A stretch of DNA of 64,000 nucleotides from a virus, in the IMG/VR virus record IMGVR_UViG_3300035181_000401, positions 1-64,000 of that record; one strand, written 5' to 3'. Under the pieces are notes generated by a model. It saw only the letters and a program-made list of their open reading frames with translations, did not search any database and was not told where the DNA came from. Positions 50,839 to 59,118 of the stretch are shown here, in pieces. Numbering within the stretch: the stretch's first letter is position 1; the number at the start of each line of letters is the position of its first letter. The position numbers and the translations under genes are program-made.

Positions 50839-51018
50839 CTACTTGACGCGAACGAGGATGGGCTTCGCGCCCTCCACGTTGTCCTTGACCGTATGGTAGG
50901 CTACGGTCCAGTCTCGTGTTTCGATGTTGAAGCGTTGGATTTGACCGTTCACCCTCGCCCCGACAACCATATCATCAGGAGGAAAGGGCCACGGGGTTTG
51001 GTGTTCGGTGTCTTCCAT
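50839..51018 (-). CDS. small unknown protein (59 residues)
   Basis: Pro-rich N terminus (TEHQTPWPFPPDDMVV) and a beta-like remainder. AAGGGG precedes the ATG, and the stop is TAG. Found by hand between two better-defined genes. Confidence 0.62.
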   Translation of the reverse strand: MEDTEHQTPWPFPPDDMVVGARVNGQIQRFNIETRDWTVAYHTVKDNVEGAKPILVRVK

Positions 51019-51027
51019 GCTGGCCCC

Positions 51028-51240
51028 TTAGCAGGACTGCGACGAAGGCATCCAGCCAGCCGAAAAGGACCAGCCTTCGGCAGCCTTCTCGCTGACGTAG
51101 GTGCCGCCCATGCCGTAGGCGATGTCGAGGGTGAATTCCAGACCGTGCTCGTCAGCGAAGGCTTCCGCCTCCGCCACAGCCGTGTTGATGGCATCCACGA
51201 GGGCGGACATCTTCTGGTTCAGTTCTTGTTGCGTGCTCAT
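51028..51240 (-). CDS. small unknown protein (70 residues)
   Basis: Acidic coiled-coil-like N-terminal half (QKMSALVDAINTAVAEAEAF) and a Gly-rich second half (GMGGTYVSEKAAEGWSFSAG). AAAGGAGAAC precedes the ATG. Directly upstream of the primase-helicase stop in gene order. Function unknown. Confidence 0.68.
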   Translation of the reverse strand: MSTQQELNQKMSALVDAINTAVAEAEAFADEHGLEFTLDIAYGMGGTYVSEKAAEGWSFSAGWMPSSQSC

Positions 51241-51249
51241 GTTCTCCTT

Positions 51250-53046
51250 TCAGAAGTCTTTCGGACCGTGCTGGGCCATCCAGTCGGCTTTGTGGTACAT
51301 CTTCTTCTCGCTGTTCTCGTAGTAGTATTCCCCAGCCGGGCCGGTGATACCATTCATACGATTCTTCGAGATGTAAGCCTTGGTGGTGTTGCGCTCGATG
51401 GGGTCTTCTGCCATCTTGTCACGCACCAGCAAGATGTTCAGCGAAGCACTCTTGAAGATCGTGGAGGAACCTTGAAAGTCCTCTTCCGAAATCATAGCAC
51501 CGCTGCTGTTCTGCTGTCCACCACCTTGTGACTTCCGGACGTGGTTGATGTTGATGAACAACACCCCGTGGCTCTTGTTGAGACTCTTCTGCCACTTCAG
51601 GAAGACCGCTTGCTCGTCGATGGACAAACCATCGAGGATGTCTTGCAGCGGGTCGAGGACGATCACCTTGACGTTACATTGAACGACCAATTGTTCCACA
51701 ACAGCCTTGAGGTCGTCAAGCGTTCCGTCACGGTCGTCCACCAAGTAGAAGCGGTGACTGCCATCCTCACGGAAGAACAGTTCCTTTTCCTTCGCCTTCA
51801 CCCAGTCCTGTTCGAGAAACTTCTGCTTCTCGGCAGGGTCTTGGATGCTGTTGATGTTGTAGCGGATGTACCGAGACAACATCGAGATGCCATACTGCCC
51901 AGCCGTGGCTTCCATCGACACCACACCAACGAGGTGAGGGCTGTTGAATGCCAGATGCTCGACGATTTCATCCACCCACGTCGTCTTGCCGAGGCCCGAC
52001 GCTGCACCGATGTTGACGATACTGCTGAGGGTCATGCCCCCGGCCGTCATCTCGTTCGCCTCACGCATGAACACAGGGAACGTGACCTTCGGGACCGACA
52101 CTTCCAAACGCATCCGTGCAGACAGGTCACCGGAGCCAACGATGCCCGCAGGCGTATAGGGCTTCGAGCCCCAGTAGTCGTTGATGAACTCCTTCTCCCT
52201 GCCAAGAGGCGCACCGCTCTTGTCTACCACGTAGTCATCCGCGTCCTTGTACCGCATGGTCATGACGTGGGCCTTGCCCTTGGGCAACACCTTGCAGATT
52301 TTCTCAGTGGCTTCGTGTCCGGCTTCGTCTTGGTCCATGCAGACGATGACACGCTCGAACTGGTTGAAGAACTCGTACTGCGCTTGGACTTGCTTCCACG
52401 CCCCGGACTCCCCGAGAGTGGAGCATACCACGGCAGGCGGATCGTAGTCCTTGCCTCGCTGCTCGTTGTAGTCCTTGAGCATCTGGTACGTGTTCAGAAG
52501 CTTCGTCTCCCCGCCGACGATGATGCAGTCACGTCGGGCCGACTTGAATCGGAACTGGCCGATCATGTCACATTCCTTACCCACGACACCGATGGGGTTG
52601 GAAAAGTCCTTGGGGAAAACGCGAGTACGGTAGCCGACGATGTTGCCGTCTACCGTCGTTGGGACGAATTGCTTGATGGGCTTGCCAGTCTCTTCGTCGT
52701 ACTGGTAACGAACGCCGAAATAGCGGCTCGTCTCATCCCGGATGCCACGGTAGCCGTAACCCTTCAGGCCCGTGTAGCTTTTGATTTCGTCGTGTTGTTC
52801 TTGTGTCAGGGGTTCTCGGGTAGTCACTTCTTCATCCTCGTCTTCCTCTTCTTCGTTCCATCCCATCTTCTCCATGTGCTCGTCAGAGGGGATTGTGAAG
52901 TTGCAAGACCAACAATAGGCTCCTTGTCCAGAGCCGTACACGTGGAGGTTGTTGCCCGCATTGTCTCGTCCTTTTCGACGGCAACGCGGGCAAGCGGTCT
53001 TGTGTTCGTAGCTGAGGTCGAGGCCGTATTTCTCGGCTGGTGACAT
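51250..53046 (-). CDS. primase-helicase (T7 gp4-like)
   Basis: 598 residues. Zinc-binding primase domain with Cys19, Cys22, Cys45 and Cys48 (CPRCRRKG and CWSCNF). TOPRIM core with IIVGGETKLLNTYQ and IVCMDQDEAGHEA. C-terminal RecA-like DnaB helicase with Walker A GAASGLGKTTW near residue 345 and VIVLDPLQDI further on. It unwinds the fork and primes lagging-strand synthesis. Start overlaps the upstream stop by one base. Confidence 0.93.
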   Translation of the reverse strand: MSPAEKYGLDLSYEHKTACPRCRRKGRDNAGNNLHVYGSGQGAYCWSCNFTIPSDEHMEKMGWNEEEEDEDEEVTTREPLTQEQHDEIKSYTGLKGYGYRGIRDETSRYFGVRYQYDEETGKPIKQFVPTTVDGNIVGYRTRVFPKDFSNPIGVVGKECDMIGQFRFKSARRDCIIVGGETKLLNTYQMLKDYNEQRGKDYDPPAVVCSTLGESGAWKQVQAQYEFFNQFERVIVCMDQDEAGHEATEKICKVLPKGKAHVMTMRYKDADDYVVDKSGAPLGREKEFINDYWGSKPYTPAGIVGSGDLSARMRLEVSVPKVTFPVFMREANEMTAGGMTLSSIVNIGAASGLGKTTWVDEIVEHLAFNSPHLVGVVSMEATAGQYGISMLSRYIRYNINSIQDPAEKQKFLEQDWVKAKEKELFFREDGSHRFYLVDDRDGTLDDLKAVVEQLVVQCNVKVIVLDPLQDILDGLSIDEQAVFLKWQKSLNKSHGVLFININHVRKSQGGGQQNSSGAMISEEDFQGSSTIFKSASLNILLVRDKMAEDPIERNTTKAYISKNRMNGITGPAGEYYYENSEKKMYHKADWMAQHGPKDF

Positions 53047-53348
53047 CAGCGCAGCAGTTCAGCAGTGGCAGCCCAGCCGATACTTTGGATGAGCTTGCCG
53101 AGAAGCTTGGCGTGTTGACGGGTCACGTTGACCGATGCGTGTAGCACCTTCATGGCTTGCCGGTCCTCGCGCTGCTCCTTCGCCAGTTCCTTGATTTCAT
53201 CACGCAAAGCCCACAGCGTGTACTTGGCGTGCTTGCTGGTCATGGCACGGATGGAGAAGTAGCTGGCACGGAGTTCCAGTTCGGCGATGAAGTTGCCGCG
53301 ACGGTCGATGCGGCTCTGGAGATGGCGGATGCTTTTCGGGGCGCTCAT
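53046..53348 (-). CDS. small helical protein before the primase-helicase
   Basis: 100 residues, basic and helical throughout (ELKELAK-like region with KEQREDRQAMKVLHASVNV). GAAAGGAATC precedes the ATG. Its position directly before the primase-helicase suggests a replication accessory role, which is not proven. Confidence 0.65.
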   Translation of the reverse strand: MSAPKSIRHLQSRIDRRGNFIAELELRASYFSIRAMTSKHAKYTLWALRDEIKELAKEQREDRQAMKVLHASVNVTRQHAKLLGKLIQSIGWAATAELLR

Positions 53349-53357
53349 GGATTCCTT

Positions 53358-53624
53358 TCAGGGAGTGGTTCCGTCTTGTTCATGGAGGGCGAGGCTGAGG
53401 GCAGCGAAGTATTCGGCGATCTGACTCGCGTCATACTTGTCCACCGGACCGCTGATGTTGACATTCGCCCTTGTGTAACCGCAGTCCGCCCGGGTGGCAG
53501 GAGACAAGGCGACGATGCGCCCACTACGGGGCGTCAGCCAGTGACTCTCCTTGGCTTCCGGGATGACCGGCTTGGGAAAAACCGCCGTGATGGCGGCTTC
53601 CGTGCTGTGCGTCTTGTAGCTCAC
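53358..53624 (-). CDS. small unknown protein, GTG start
   Basis: 88 residues, beta-rich N-terminal half and a helical end (DASQIAEYFAALSLALHEQ). The GTG overlaps the upstream SPFH gene's stop as GTGA. Function unknown. Confidence 0.65.
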   Translation of the reverse strand: MSYKTHSTEAAITAVFPKPVIPEAKESHWLTPRSGRIVALSPATRADCGYTRANVNISGPVDKYDASQIAEYFAALSLALHEQDGTTP

Positions 53625-54457
53625 TTGCCGCCCAAGTTGACCATGCCCTTGAAGTCCATCGGCAGGACGATGGTCTGCACCTTGCCCTCGTGGATGGCTT
53701 GGGCGATGAGCTTCTGGTTCTCCAATTGCATCAGGGCCATGTTGCCGGTGTTCTGCGACAGGGCGGACAGGCGATGTGCTTCGGCTTCGGCGATGGCGAC
53801 TTCAGCTTCCTTGGCCTTCAGTTCGTTGGCCTTGGTGACGACGAGGCGGGCGCTCTGAAGGATCATCTCGGCAGGCTTGGCCGTCTTGACCTGCACACTG
53901 TTGATGCTCAGGCACGTCTCCAAACCGTTCTCCTTGAAGACTTCCTTGGCGAGTTCGTGGACCTGTGCGCCGATCTGGTCACGATTGTCGTTGACCACGA
54001 GGGCATCGTAGGAGCGGACGGCCTTGTAGGCGGCGGAGTTCAGCGTGTTCTGCACGAAGCTCTGCATCAGGAGCCATTCACCCGACTCGGAAGAGCCGTG
54101 GAACGTGCGGGACTTTTTGGTCCAGAGGTCGAAGACGCACGCTTGGTTGATCGAGTAGGCAGCCGTCAGGTCGAACTCGTCGAGCGCGGTGTTGTCCTTG
54201 GTGATCGGGTGGGCGTTGTTGATGACGAGGGGAACGTCACGCACCGGGAATTCGAGCACGTGACCGACGAGGGTCTGGTTCCACGAGCCGGGCATCAGTT
54301 CGCCGGGCAGCGTCTGGTTGTTCACGTCCACGCGGAGGCCGACTTCACCCGTGGCGATGCGGGCACAGCCCGAGGCGCAGGCCAGCACGCCCGCCATCAG
54401 GGCGATGCACAGGATGTTGAGGATGCGGGAGTTGACGAAAGATCGGATCGGATTCAT
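53621..54457 (-). CDS. SPFH (band 7) domain lipoprotein
   Basis: 278 residues. Signal with hydrophobic segment and lipobox ASGC (Cys31), then an SPFH domain (VGLRVDVNNQTLPGELMPGS, RDVPLVINNAHPITKDN), and a C-terminal coiled coil with repeated EAEVAIAEAEAHRLSAL, typical of prohibitin/flotillin-like oligomers. Likely forms rings on the membrane or periplasmic side. Host quality-control proteases are usual partners of such proteins. AAGGAGAACC precedes the ATG. Confidence 0.8.
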   Translation of the reverse strand: MNPIRSFVNSRILNILCIALMAGVLACASGCARIATGEVGLRVDVNNQTLPGELMPGSWNQTLVGHVLEFPVRDVPLVINNAHPITKDNTALDEFDLTAAYSINQACVFDLWTKKSRTFHGSSESGEWLLMQSFVQNTLNSAAYKAVRSYDALVVNDNRDQIGAQVHELAKEVFKENGLETCLSINSVQVKTAKPAEMILQSARLVVTKANELKAKEAEVAIAEAEAHRLSALSQNTGNMALMQLENQKLIAQAIHEGKVQTIVLPMDFKGMVNLGGK

Positions 54458-54642
54458 GAGGGTTGGTTCTCCTTAGGGATGAGAGGGTGACGCAGCATGG
54501 CTTGAACGAATCGCACCGTGCCTTCGTAGTAGTTGTTGACGCCGACACCACCTTGAGGCAGGAAGCCTTCGTCAATCATCAAGTCCACTTGCTTCTGTAA
54601 CCCCGCGAGGTTGGGTGACTCGATGATCGCGTAGTTGTCCAT
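54454..54642 (-). CDS. DUF1737-like small protein
   Basis: 62 residues. YAIIESPNLAGLQKQVDLMI and FLPQGGVGVN match the pattern of the DUF1737 group, found in many phages. It overlaps the SPFH lipoprotein gene by four bases. Role unknown. Confidence 0.72.
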   Translation of the reverse strand: MDNYAIIESPNLAGLQKQVDLMIDEGFLPQGGVGVNNYYEGTVRFVQAMLRHPLIPKENQPS

Positions 54643-54830
54643 CAGCGGCTCAGGGCGGCGGCGGCTTCGCGGATTTCGTCCAGCGTCATCGGACGGTTGC
54701 CCTTGTCGCCGTTCAGGACCACGTTGAACACGGGCTTGCCCTCGCGGCTCTTCGCCTTCTGGAAGCCCACGGTGTAGGTGGGGTAGCAGCGGGTGAAGGC
54801 GTCGGCGTAGGCGTTCAGGATGTCTTGCAT
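54642..54830 (-). CDS. small unknown protein
   Basis: 62 residues, alpha-beta with a basic centre (VGFQKAKSREGKPVFNVVLN). AAGGAGAACC precedes the ATG. Coupled by a one-base overlap with the next gene. Function unknown. Confidence 0.68.
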   Translation of the reverse strand: MQDILNAYADAFTRCYPTYTVGFQKAKSREGKPVFNVVLNGDKGNRPMTLDEIREAAAALSR

Positions 54831-54853
54831 GTGGTGGTTCTCCTTGTGTTGGT

Positions 54854-55027
54854 TCAGAACAGGGCGACGATGACTGCCAGTGTAATCGTTGCGACGGTTG
54901 CCGTCAAGGCCCCGACTGCAATGGCTTTCCAGATCGACTTGCGTTCGGCGCGGGTGGCGTGTTTGTAGCCTTGGTAGGCAGCGGTCACCAGCAACCAAAC
55001 GATGACGAATGTTAGCGCGTTCTTCAT
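54854..55027 (-). CDS. small membrane protein (57 residues)
   Basis: Two hydrophobic helices (TFVIVWLLVTAAYQG and GALTATVATITLAVIVALF) with a basic loop between (KHATRAERKS). GAAAGGA lies 14 bases upstream, a longer spacing than usual. Function unknown. Confidence 0.65.
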   Translation of the reverse strand: MKNALTFVIVWLLVTAAYQGYKHATRAERKSIWKAIAVGALTATVATITLAVIVALF

Positions 55028-55044
55028 GAGAGTGTCAAGTCCTT

Positions 55045-56064
55045 TCAGCCAGTGTAGTTTTCGCCGGGGATCAGCTTGCGGAATTGAACAAACCCTTTCA
55101 GGTTGCCAGACCAGAAGTTGCCGTCGCGATCCATGTGCGACACGCCGGGCTCCCACGAACGGGGGAACATCGGCTCGTTGATGGTGGGCTCGTTGTCGTC
55201 CTCATTGCCGCTCTGTCGAGCTTGCATCGGAGTCCCTTGGTGCTCGAACGCCGAAGCGTGCTTGCGGTCATCGCCGACGAGACGTTGGAACACTTCCTCG
55301 CATTTCGCGACACCGTAGTCCACGTTGCGGAAGGACACGGCAGCAGAACGAGCGGCGCTCACCTTGCGTGCAGTCTCCACGTCGAGCCAGACGGGGTAGG
55401 AGGTGCCGTCTTCGGCTTCCTCGGTGATGAAGTACCGCATCCCGCCATTGACACGGACGTTCTCCACGTAGGGCAGATGCCACTCCCCCGGGTTGAGAAC
55501 CTGCGGCATTGATTGCTCGCGAGCCTCGTACATCACGCGAGCCAGTTCAGCCAGCGACGGGTCCGCTGCCTCGTGGTGGCGGAGCCAGAAGAAGTTCTCC
55601 AGTTCGGTGCCCGAGAAGATGGTCTTCATCATCTGGAAGGCTTCCGTCAGGCGGTTGTACACCTGTTTGTGGAAGCCCGCGTCGGCGAAGCCCTTGGAGT
55701 AGAGCATGGCGCTGTTCTTGGCGAGTTCCCACGCTTGTTCCGGGGTCACGGGGAACGCATGAGCGAAGCCGAGAGCCGGACCGATGTCCACGAGGCCATC
55801 GAAATCCTCGCCCTTGTCCTGCATTCCCTTGTTGGCTTCCCCGAAACGGATCGGGCGGCCGGTGAGTTGCTGCACCATCTTGGCGAACGGAATCGCCCGG
55901 CTCGATGCACTGCTCTTGGAGTCGGCCCGATGGGTGTTCAGTTCAGCGAGGATGATGCGGGGGTACTCCAGTTCATAGCTGATGAACCGGGAGCCGTTGC
56001 GTGCGAGGCTGTCCTTGAGGATGGTGGCCTTGACGCCGTGCTTGCCTTCGATGGTGAGGATGAT
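55045..56064 (-). CDS. thyX: flavin-dependent thymidylate synthase, AUC start codon
   Basis: 339 residues. Makes dTMP from dUMP with FAD. The ThyX signature appears as LNTHRADSKSSASSRAIP, a variant of the phage-type motif. AAGGAG lies five bases before an ATC, itself followed by another ATC. The first in-frame ATG after it lies beyond the signature motif, and the in-frame ATG before it (56124) lies deep inside the upstream hydrolase gene. The start codon is thus most likely AUC. Neighbouring dTTP genes are dUTPase and dNMP kinase. Confidence 0.85.
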   Translation of the reverse strand: MILTIEGKHGVKATILKDSLARNGSRFISYELEYPRIILAELNTHRADSKSSASSRAIPFAKMVQQLTGRPIRFGEANKGMQDKGEDFDGLVDIGPALGFAHAFPVTPEQAWELAKNSAMLYSKGFADAGFHKQVYNRLTEAFQMMKTIFSGTELENFFWLRHHEAADPSLAELARVMYEAREQSMPQVLNPGEWHLPYVENVRVNGGMRYFITEEAEDGTSYPVWLDVETARKVSAARSAAVSFRNVDYGVAKCEEVFQRLVGDDRKHASAFEHQGTPMQARQSGNEDDNEPTINEPMFPRSWEPGVSHMDRDGNFWSGNLKGFVQFRKLIPGENYTG

Positions 56065-56498
56065 GGTTTCTCCTTGCAGAAGCTGTGCCCGCCTATCTTG
56101 TGGCAGAGCATGTGTTTGGCCCACGTCGGCTTCAGCTTGATGCTGAAGAAGAACTTCTCATTGTTGAGAACGCGGGGATGTTGGGAGGCTGCATTGTACA
56201 ACGCAACCTTGTCCTCGTCAAGCTCCACAAGTCCGCTCTTCTTCCAATGCACCCACTGGAACTGGTGAGGCTCGGCGATCACTTGACAAGCTGTCTTACC
56301 TGTGGCATCTGCCCTGTTGTAGATGACATCGAGCACGGCTCTCTGGCCTTCGATGCTCTCCCCTCGGGCCTCTCGGTAGACAGCAGAGACTAGACAGGGA
56401 TCGGGTGGAGGTGGAGGGGGTGGTGCTGGGTCTTCGATTTTGGCTAGGAAAAAGGCAAAAACGCAAAACACCAAAATCGACTTCACAATTTTTTTCAA
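55938..56498 (-). CDS. cell wall hydrolase (SleB-like) with N-terminal membrane segment
   Basis: 186 residues as read. Hydrophobic N terminus (SILVFCVFAFFLA), a Pro-rich linker with seven prolines, then the SleB domain: VSAVYREARGESIEGQRAVL with the catalytic Glu in EARGES, and IYNRADATG. The domain ends near HSFCK, but the frame stays open for about 40 more residues, overlapping thyX by 127 bases. The tail is Ser-rich and looks non-native, so a lost stop codon is possible. TTG start with a weak binding site. Confidence 0.75.
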   Translation of the reverse strand: MKKIVKSILVFCVFAFFLAKIEDPAPPPPPPPDPCLVSAVYREARGESIEGQRAVLDVIYNRADATGKTACQVIAEPHQFQWVHWKKSGLVELDEDKVALYNAASQHPRVLNNEKFFFSIKLKPTWAKHMLCHKIGGHSFCKEKPSSSPSKASTASRPPSSRTASHATAPGSSAMNWSTPASSSLN

Positions 56499-56517
56499 AT
56501 TTTGGCTTTCAGAAATA

Positions 56518-56545
56518 GGGACAGGCCCCCGAAGGGGCCTTGTCC
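56518..56545 (-). terminator. terminator upstream of the hydrolase gene
   Basis: On the minus strand AGGACAAGGCCCC, TTCG, GGGGCCTGTCCCT forms a long stem with one mismatch, followed by ATTT. It separates the gene at 56561-57376 from the hydrolase. Confidence 0.75.
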
Positions 56546-56560
56546 TCTTGGCATGATTGC

Positions 56561-57376
56561 TCAGGCCGTGACGGCTGCCGGGGCAGCAACCGGAGTCGCC
56601 ACCTTCAGCTTCGTTGCCGCGAAGATGGTGAGGTCCGCGACCATCGCCATCACGTCGTCGTAGGTGGCATCGACGGGGATCGCGCAGTGGACCTTGCCGT
56701 GGTTGAAGACGCGCTCCGGAGGAAGGCTGGCTTCCTCCTTCAGACGCTCCTGCACGTAGGCCATCACCATCTTGTCCTTCTCGGACGGCTGGGCCGTGGT
56801 GCCCGTCCCGCCGCTCGCGACGCCGCTGGGCTCCGTGGTGCCTTCACGCGGACGCTTGACGGCCACGGCCTTGCCCATGTGCGCCAGCACGGAGTTGATG
56901 CCGTCGAAGTTGAACTCCTTCAGCTTCTCCACGATGCGGGCGATCTGCACGCGGGGTTGCGCGTCCTCCACCCAGTCGGTGACCGTCTCGCGACCACCGA
57001 GGTACTGGTAGAGGTCGGCCGACACGTTGATCCGGCGCATGACCGTCTTGTAGTCGGCACCCTGCGGAGTGGCACAGGCGTAGCCCGCTTCCGCGTACAC
57101 CTCGCGCAGCGCCTTCTTCGCTTCGAGAGTGGCCTTCGCCGCGTCCGCCTTCGAGGCGAACAGGGAGAGGCCGACCGCGAGTTCGAGTTGCAGCGCGTCA
57201 CGGTGGAAGCCGCCCGCGTCTTGCAGCGCGTGGACCCACATGCTGTTGCTCGGGGGCTTCGGCGCGTCGTGACGCGGCACTTCCTTCTCGCCAGCCTTGA
57301 GGGCGGCACGCGTGTTGGCAGCCGTCTTCGGCAGCGTCAGCGTCTTGCGGGGGGCACGGATCGTCGAGGTAGCCAT
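56561..57376 (-). CDS. unknown protein, independently transcribed
   Basis: 271 residues. N-terminal basic region (RAPRKTLTLPKTAANTRAAL), a central helical domain, a Gly/Ser/Thr-rich linker near residue 190 (GVASGGTGTTAQPSEKDK), and an Ala-rich end. AGGAGAACG precedes the ATG, and a promoter lies about 60 bases upstream. Composition differs slightly from the neighbours, with a higher content of Ala and charged residues. No family recognised. Confidence 0.65.
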   Translation of the reverse strand: MATSTIRAPRKTLTLPKTAANTRAALKAGEKEVPRHDAPKPPSNSMWVHALQDAGGFHRDALQLELAVGLSLFASKADAAKATLEAKKALREVYAEAGYACATPQGADYKTVMRRINVSADLYQYLGGRETVTDWVEDAQPRVQIARIVEKLKEFNFDGINSVLAHMGKAVAVKRPREGTTEPSGVASGGTGTTAQPSEKDKMVMAYVQERLKEEASLPPERVFNHGKVHCAIPVDATYDDVMAMVADLTIFAATKLKVATPVAAPAAVTA

Positions 57377-57437
57377 GATGCGTTCTCCTGTGATTGCATC
57401 CTGCCGACAGAGAACCATTCCCTGTCTGACGGTTCCC

Positions 57438-57465
57438 ATTGTGCTCAGTTTTCGGAGCATGTCAA
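57438..57465 (-). promoter_or_regulatory. promoter upstream of the 271-residue gene
   Basis: TTGACA (57465-57460), 16-base spacer, CACAAT (57443-57438). The leader between it and the ATG contains a GACAG/CTGTC hairpin. The region 57377-57527 has no other gene. Confidence 0.6.
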
Positions 57466-57527
57466 GCAAATTCCGAAATTCCCATGTCAATCTCATGGAT
57501 TTTCAAGGAATCTCGGAAAGTCCGAAA

Positions 57528-58496
57528 TCAGCCCTCGCTCATGTCCTCCTTGGAGCGGATGCAGACCCACGTGGGGAAGCGAGGCTTGTCCTTCTGGCCG
57601 TGCGGGAAGAACTTCACCTTCGACACCTCGGAGGTCAGGAGTTCGGGGTTCTTGAAGAACTTCACACGGTCATCGTGGTTCATGTTGCCCGGCCCCACGT
57701 CGATGACCTGTCCCGCCGTCATCAACGTCTTGCCATTCCAGACGACATCCTTCAGCACTTCGGCCTTCAGCATCCCCGCCATACCCTTCGGCACGAGGTT
57801 TTCCTGATGCGTCGAACGCTCGGTGCGGCCCAGTTCGTTCGTCTTGGCCTCGTTCTGGTTTTCCATCGCTTCGGTGACTTCGATGACACGCACCTCGAAG
57901 TCCATGAAACGCTTGATGCGGAGGTAAGACCCCGCCTTCACGGTGGCCCGGCCATGCTTGTGCGGGGCGTTCGGATCGCGCATGATGACTCCCTCGAATC
58001 CCATCGACAGCCAGACATTCTCAAGGTCGAGAAGTTCTTCCAGCGAATGCACCAGCTTCCACGGCACCATGCGGACGTAGCTGTAGCCTTCCGCTTGCAG
58101 AGCCGTGACCAATTCCTCCACGGCATTCAGCCGTTCGTGGTAGGCTTGGTCTTGCATGTGCGGGGCGATGTAGTCGAAGATGTACCACACCGCATCGCAG
58201 TGCGTCGGAGCCTTCTTGCGACGAAGGTCGCCGGAGGTCTTCCGGCACAGGTCCGGATGCGTCCAGTCGTCGGTGACGATTTCGCCATCGAAGCCGATGA
58301 ACTGCTCCCCGGAGAAGCGTGCCGTGACGTGCGGGTTGTCGTGCAGCTTCAGGCTGCGCCCGGTGAGCGTGCCACTGAAGTTGATCCCACGCACGCCGTC
58401 GATCTTGGGCATGGCTATGAGAGGGAACTTCAGCTTCGATTCCTCGAAGTCGCAAGCCAACTGCGGCTTGAAATCAGGTTTGGGTTTGGTAGCCAT
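57528..58496 (-). CDS. ATP-dependent DNA ligase
   Basis: 322 residues, adenylation plus OB-type domain. Motif I MPKIDGVRG with Lys31 as the adenylated residue, FDGEIVTDDWT motif III, FEGVIMRDPNAPHKHG motif IV and YLRIKRFMDFEVRV motif V. It seals nicks in replication and repair. AAGGAGAGACG precedes the ATG. First gene of the leftward block; divergent to the gene at 58684. Confidence 0.9.
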   Translation of the reverse strand: MATKPKPDFKPQLACDFEESKLKFPLIAMPKIDGVRGINFSGTLTGRSLKLHDNPHVTARFSGEQFIGFDGEIVTDDWTHPDLCRKTSGDLRRKKAPTHCDAVWYIFDYIAPHMQDQAYHERLNAVEELVTALQAEGYSYVRMVPWKLVHSLEELLDLENVWLSMGFEGVIMRDPNAPHKHGRATVKAGSYLRIKRFMDFEVRVIEVTEAMENQNEAKTNELGRTERSTHQENLVPKGMAGMLKAEVLKDVVWNGKTLMTAGQVIDVGPGNMNHDDRVKFFKNPELLTSEVSKVKFFPHGQKDKPRFPTWVCIRSKEDMSEG

Positions 58497-58683
58497 ACGT
58501 CTCTCCTTGTAGCTATGTGACGAAACGAACATTGTTACACATGGTGCGTACACGGGTATAGGTATTTGCCCTAAGTGTTGTATGTGACAAAGTTCACGCA
58601 CAGTTTGCTCGACTGTGGGTTACAGTTCAGCCATTCCGTACACATCGTTACGGTGACAGCAACAACCCGGAAGGAGTTCCCTC
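58497..58683. promoter_or_regulatory. divergent intergenic region with direct repeats
   Basis: The 187 bases between the divergent ligase and the rightward gene have two near-identical TATGTGACRAA repeats at 58514-58524 and 58581-58591, and several GTTACA/TGTAAC elements. Both directions need promoters here, but I see no consensus hexamer pair. The repeats could be operator sites. Confidence 0.5.
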
Positions 58684-58965
58684 TTGAACCAGTCCCAGCT
58701 TTACGCCGTCTACCAACAAGCACAGGCTCGTAAGAGGAAGGCGAAGCACGATCAACGTGACGATTGCATCATCGCTCTGTGGGACTCCCTCGCGGAATCC
58801 CTGACGAACAACAAGAGGCTGGAATCCCAGCTTGACGAACTGTCGAAAGACAACCGACAATACGCCCGAGATGCCGACATGCTGCACACGCGGCTGATGG
58901 CAGCCGAAGGCAAGGGCCTGACCCTCGCTCAATTCATGGACGTGACCACCGGCTCCATCCAGTAG
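58684..58965 (+). CDS. small charged protein, TTG start
   Basis: 93 residues, helical and charged (ARKRKAKHDQRDDCIIALWD, ESLTNNKRLESQLDELSKDN), likely a coiled coil. AAGGAG lies eight bases before the TTG. First rightward gene after the divergent region. Function unknown. Confidence 0.72.
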   Translation: MNQSQLYAVYQQAQARKRKAKHDQRDDCIIALWDSLAESLTNNKRLESQLDELSKDNRQYARDADMLHTRLMAAEGKGLTLAQFMDVTTGSIQ

Positions 58966-58986
58966 GCTCCCGCCTGAAGGATGGTC

Positions 58987-59010
58987 ACCCTCCTTTTCAG
59001 GAGGGTTTTG
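58987..59010 (+). terminator. terminator between the coiled-coil gene and dut
   Basis: ACCCTCCT (58987-58994), TTTC loop, AGGAGGGT (58999-59006), then TTTT. dut must therefore either be read through or have its own promoter in the 110 bases that follow. Confidence 0.82.
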
Positions 59011-59118
59011 GTATTTGGAATATCGATTTCAGGATTTTTGGACTTTGTTCCAAGGATTTTGGATCGCGCTGTCAATGCCACACGTCAACTCTTCCAACCA
59101 CTTCCAAGGAGAACCAAC

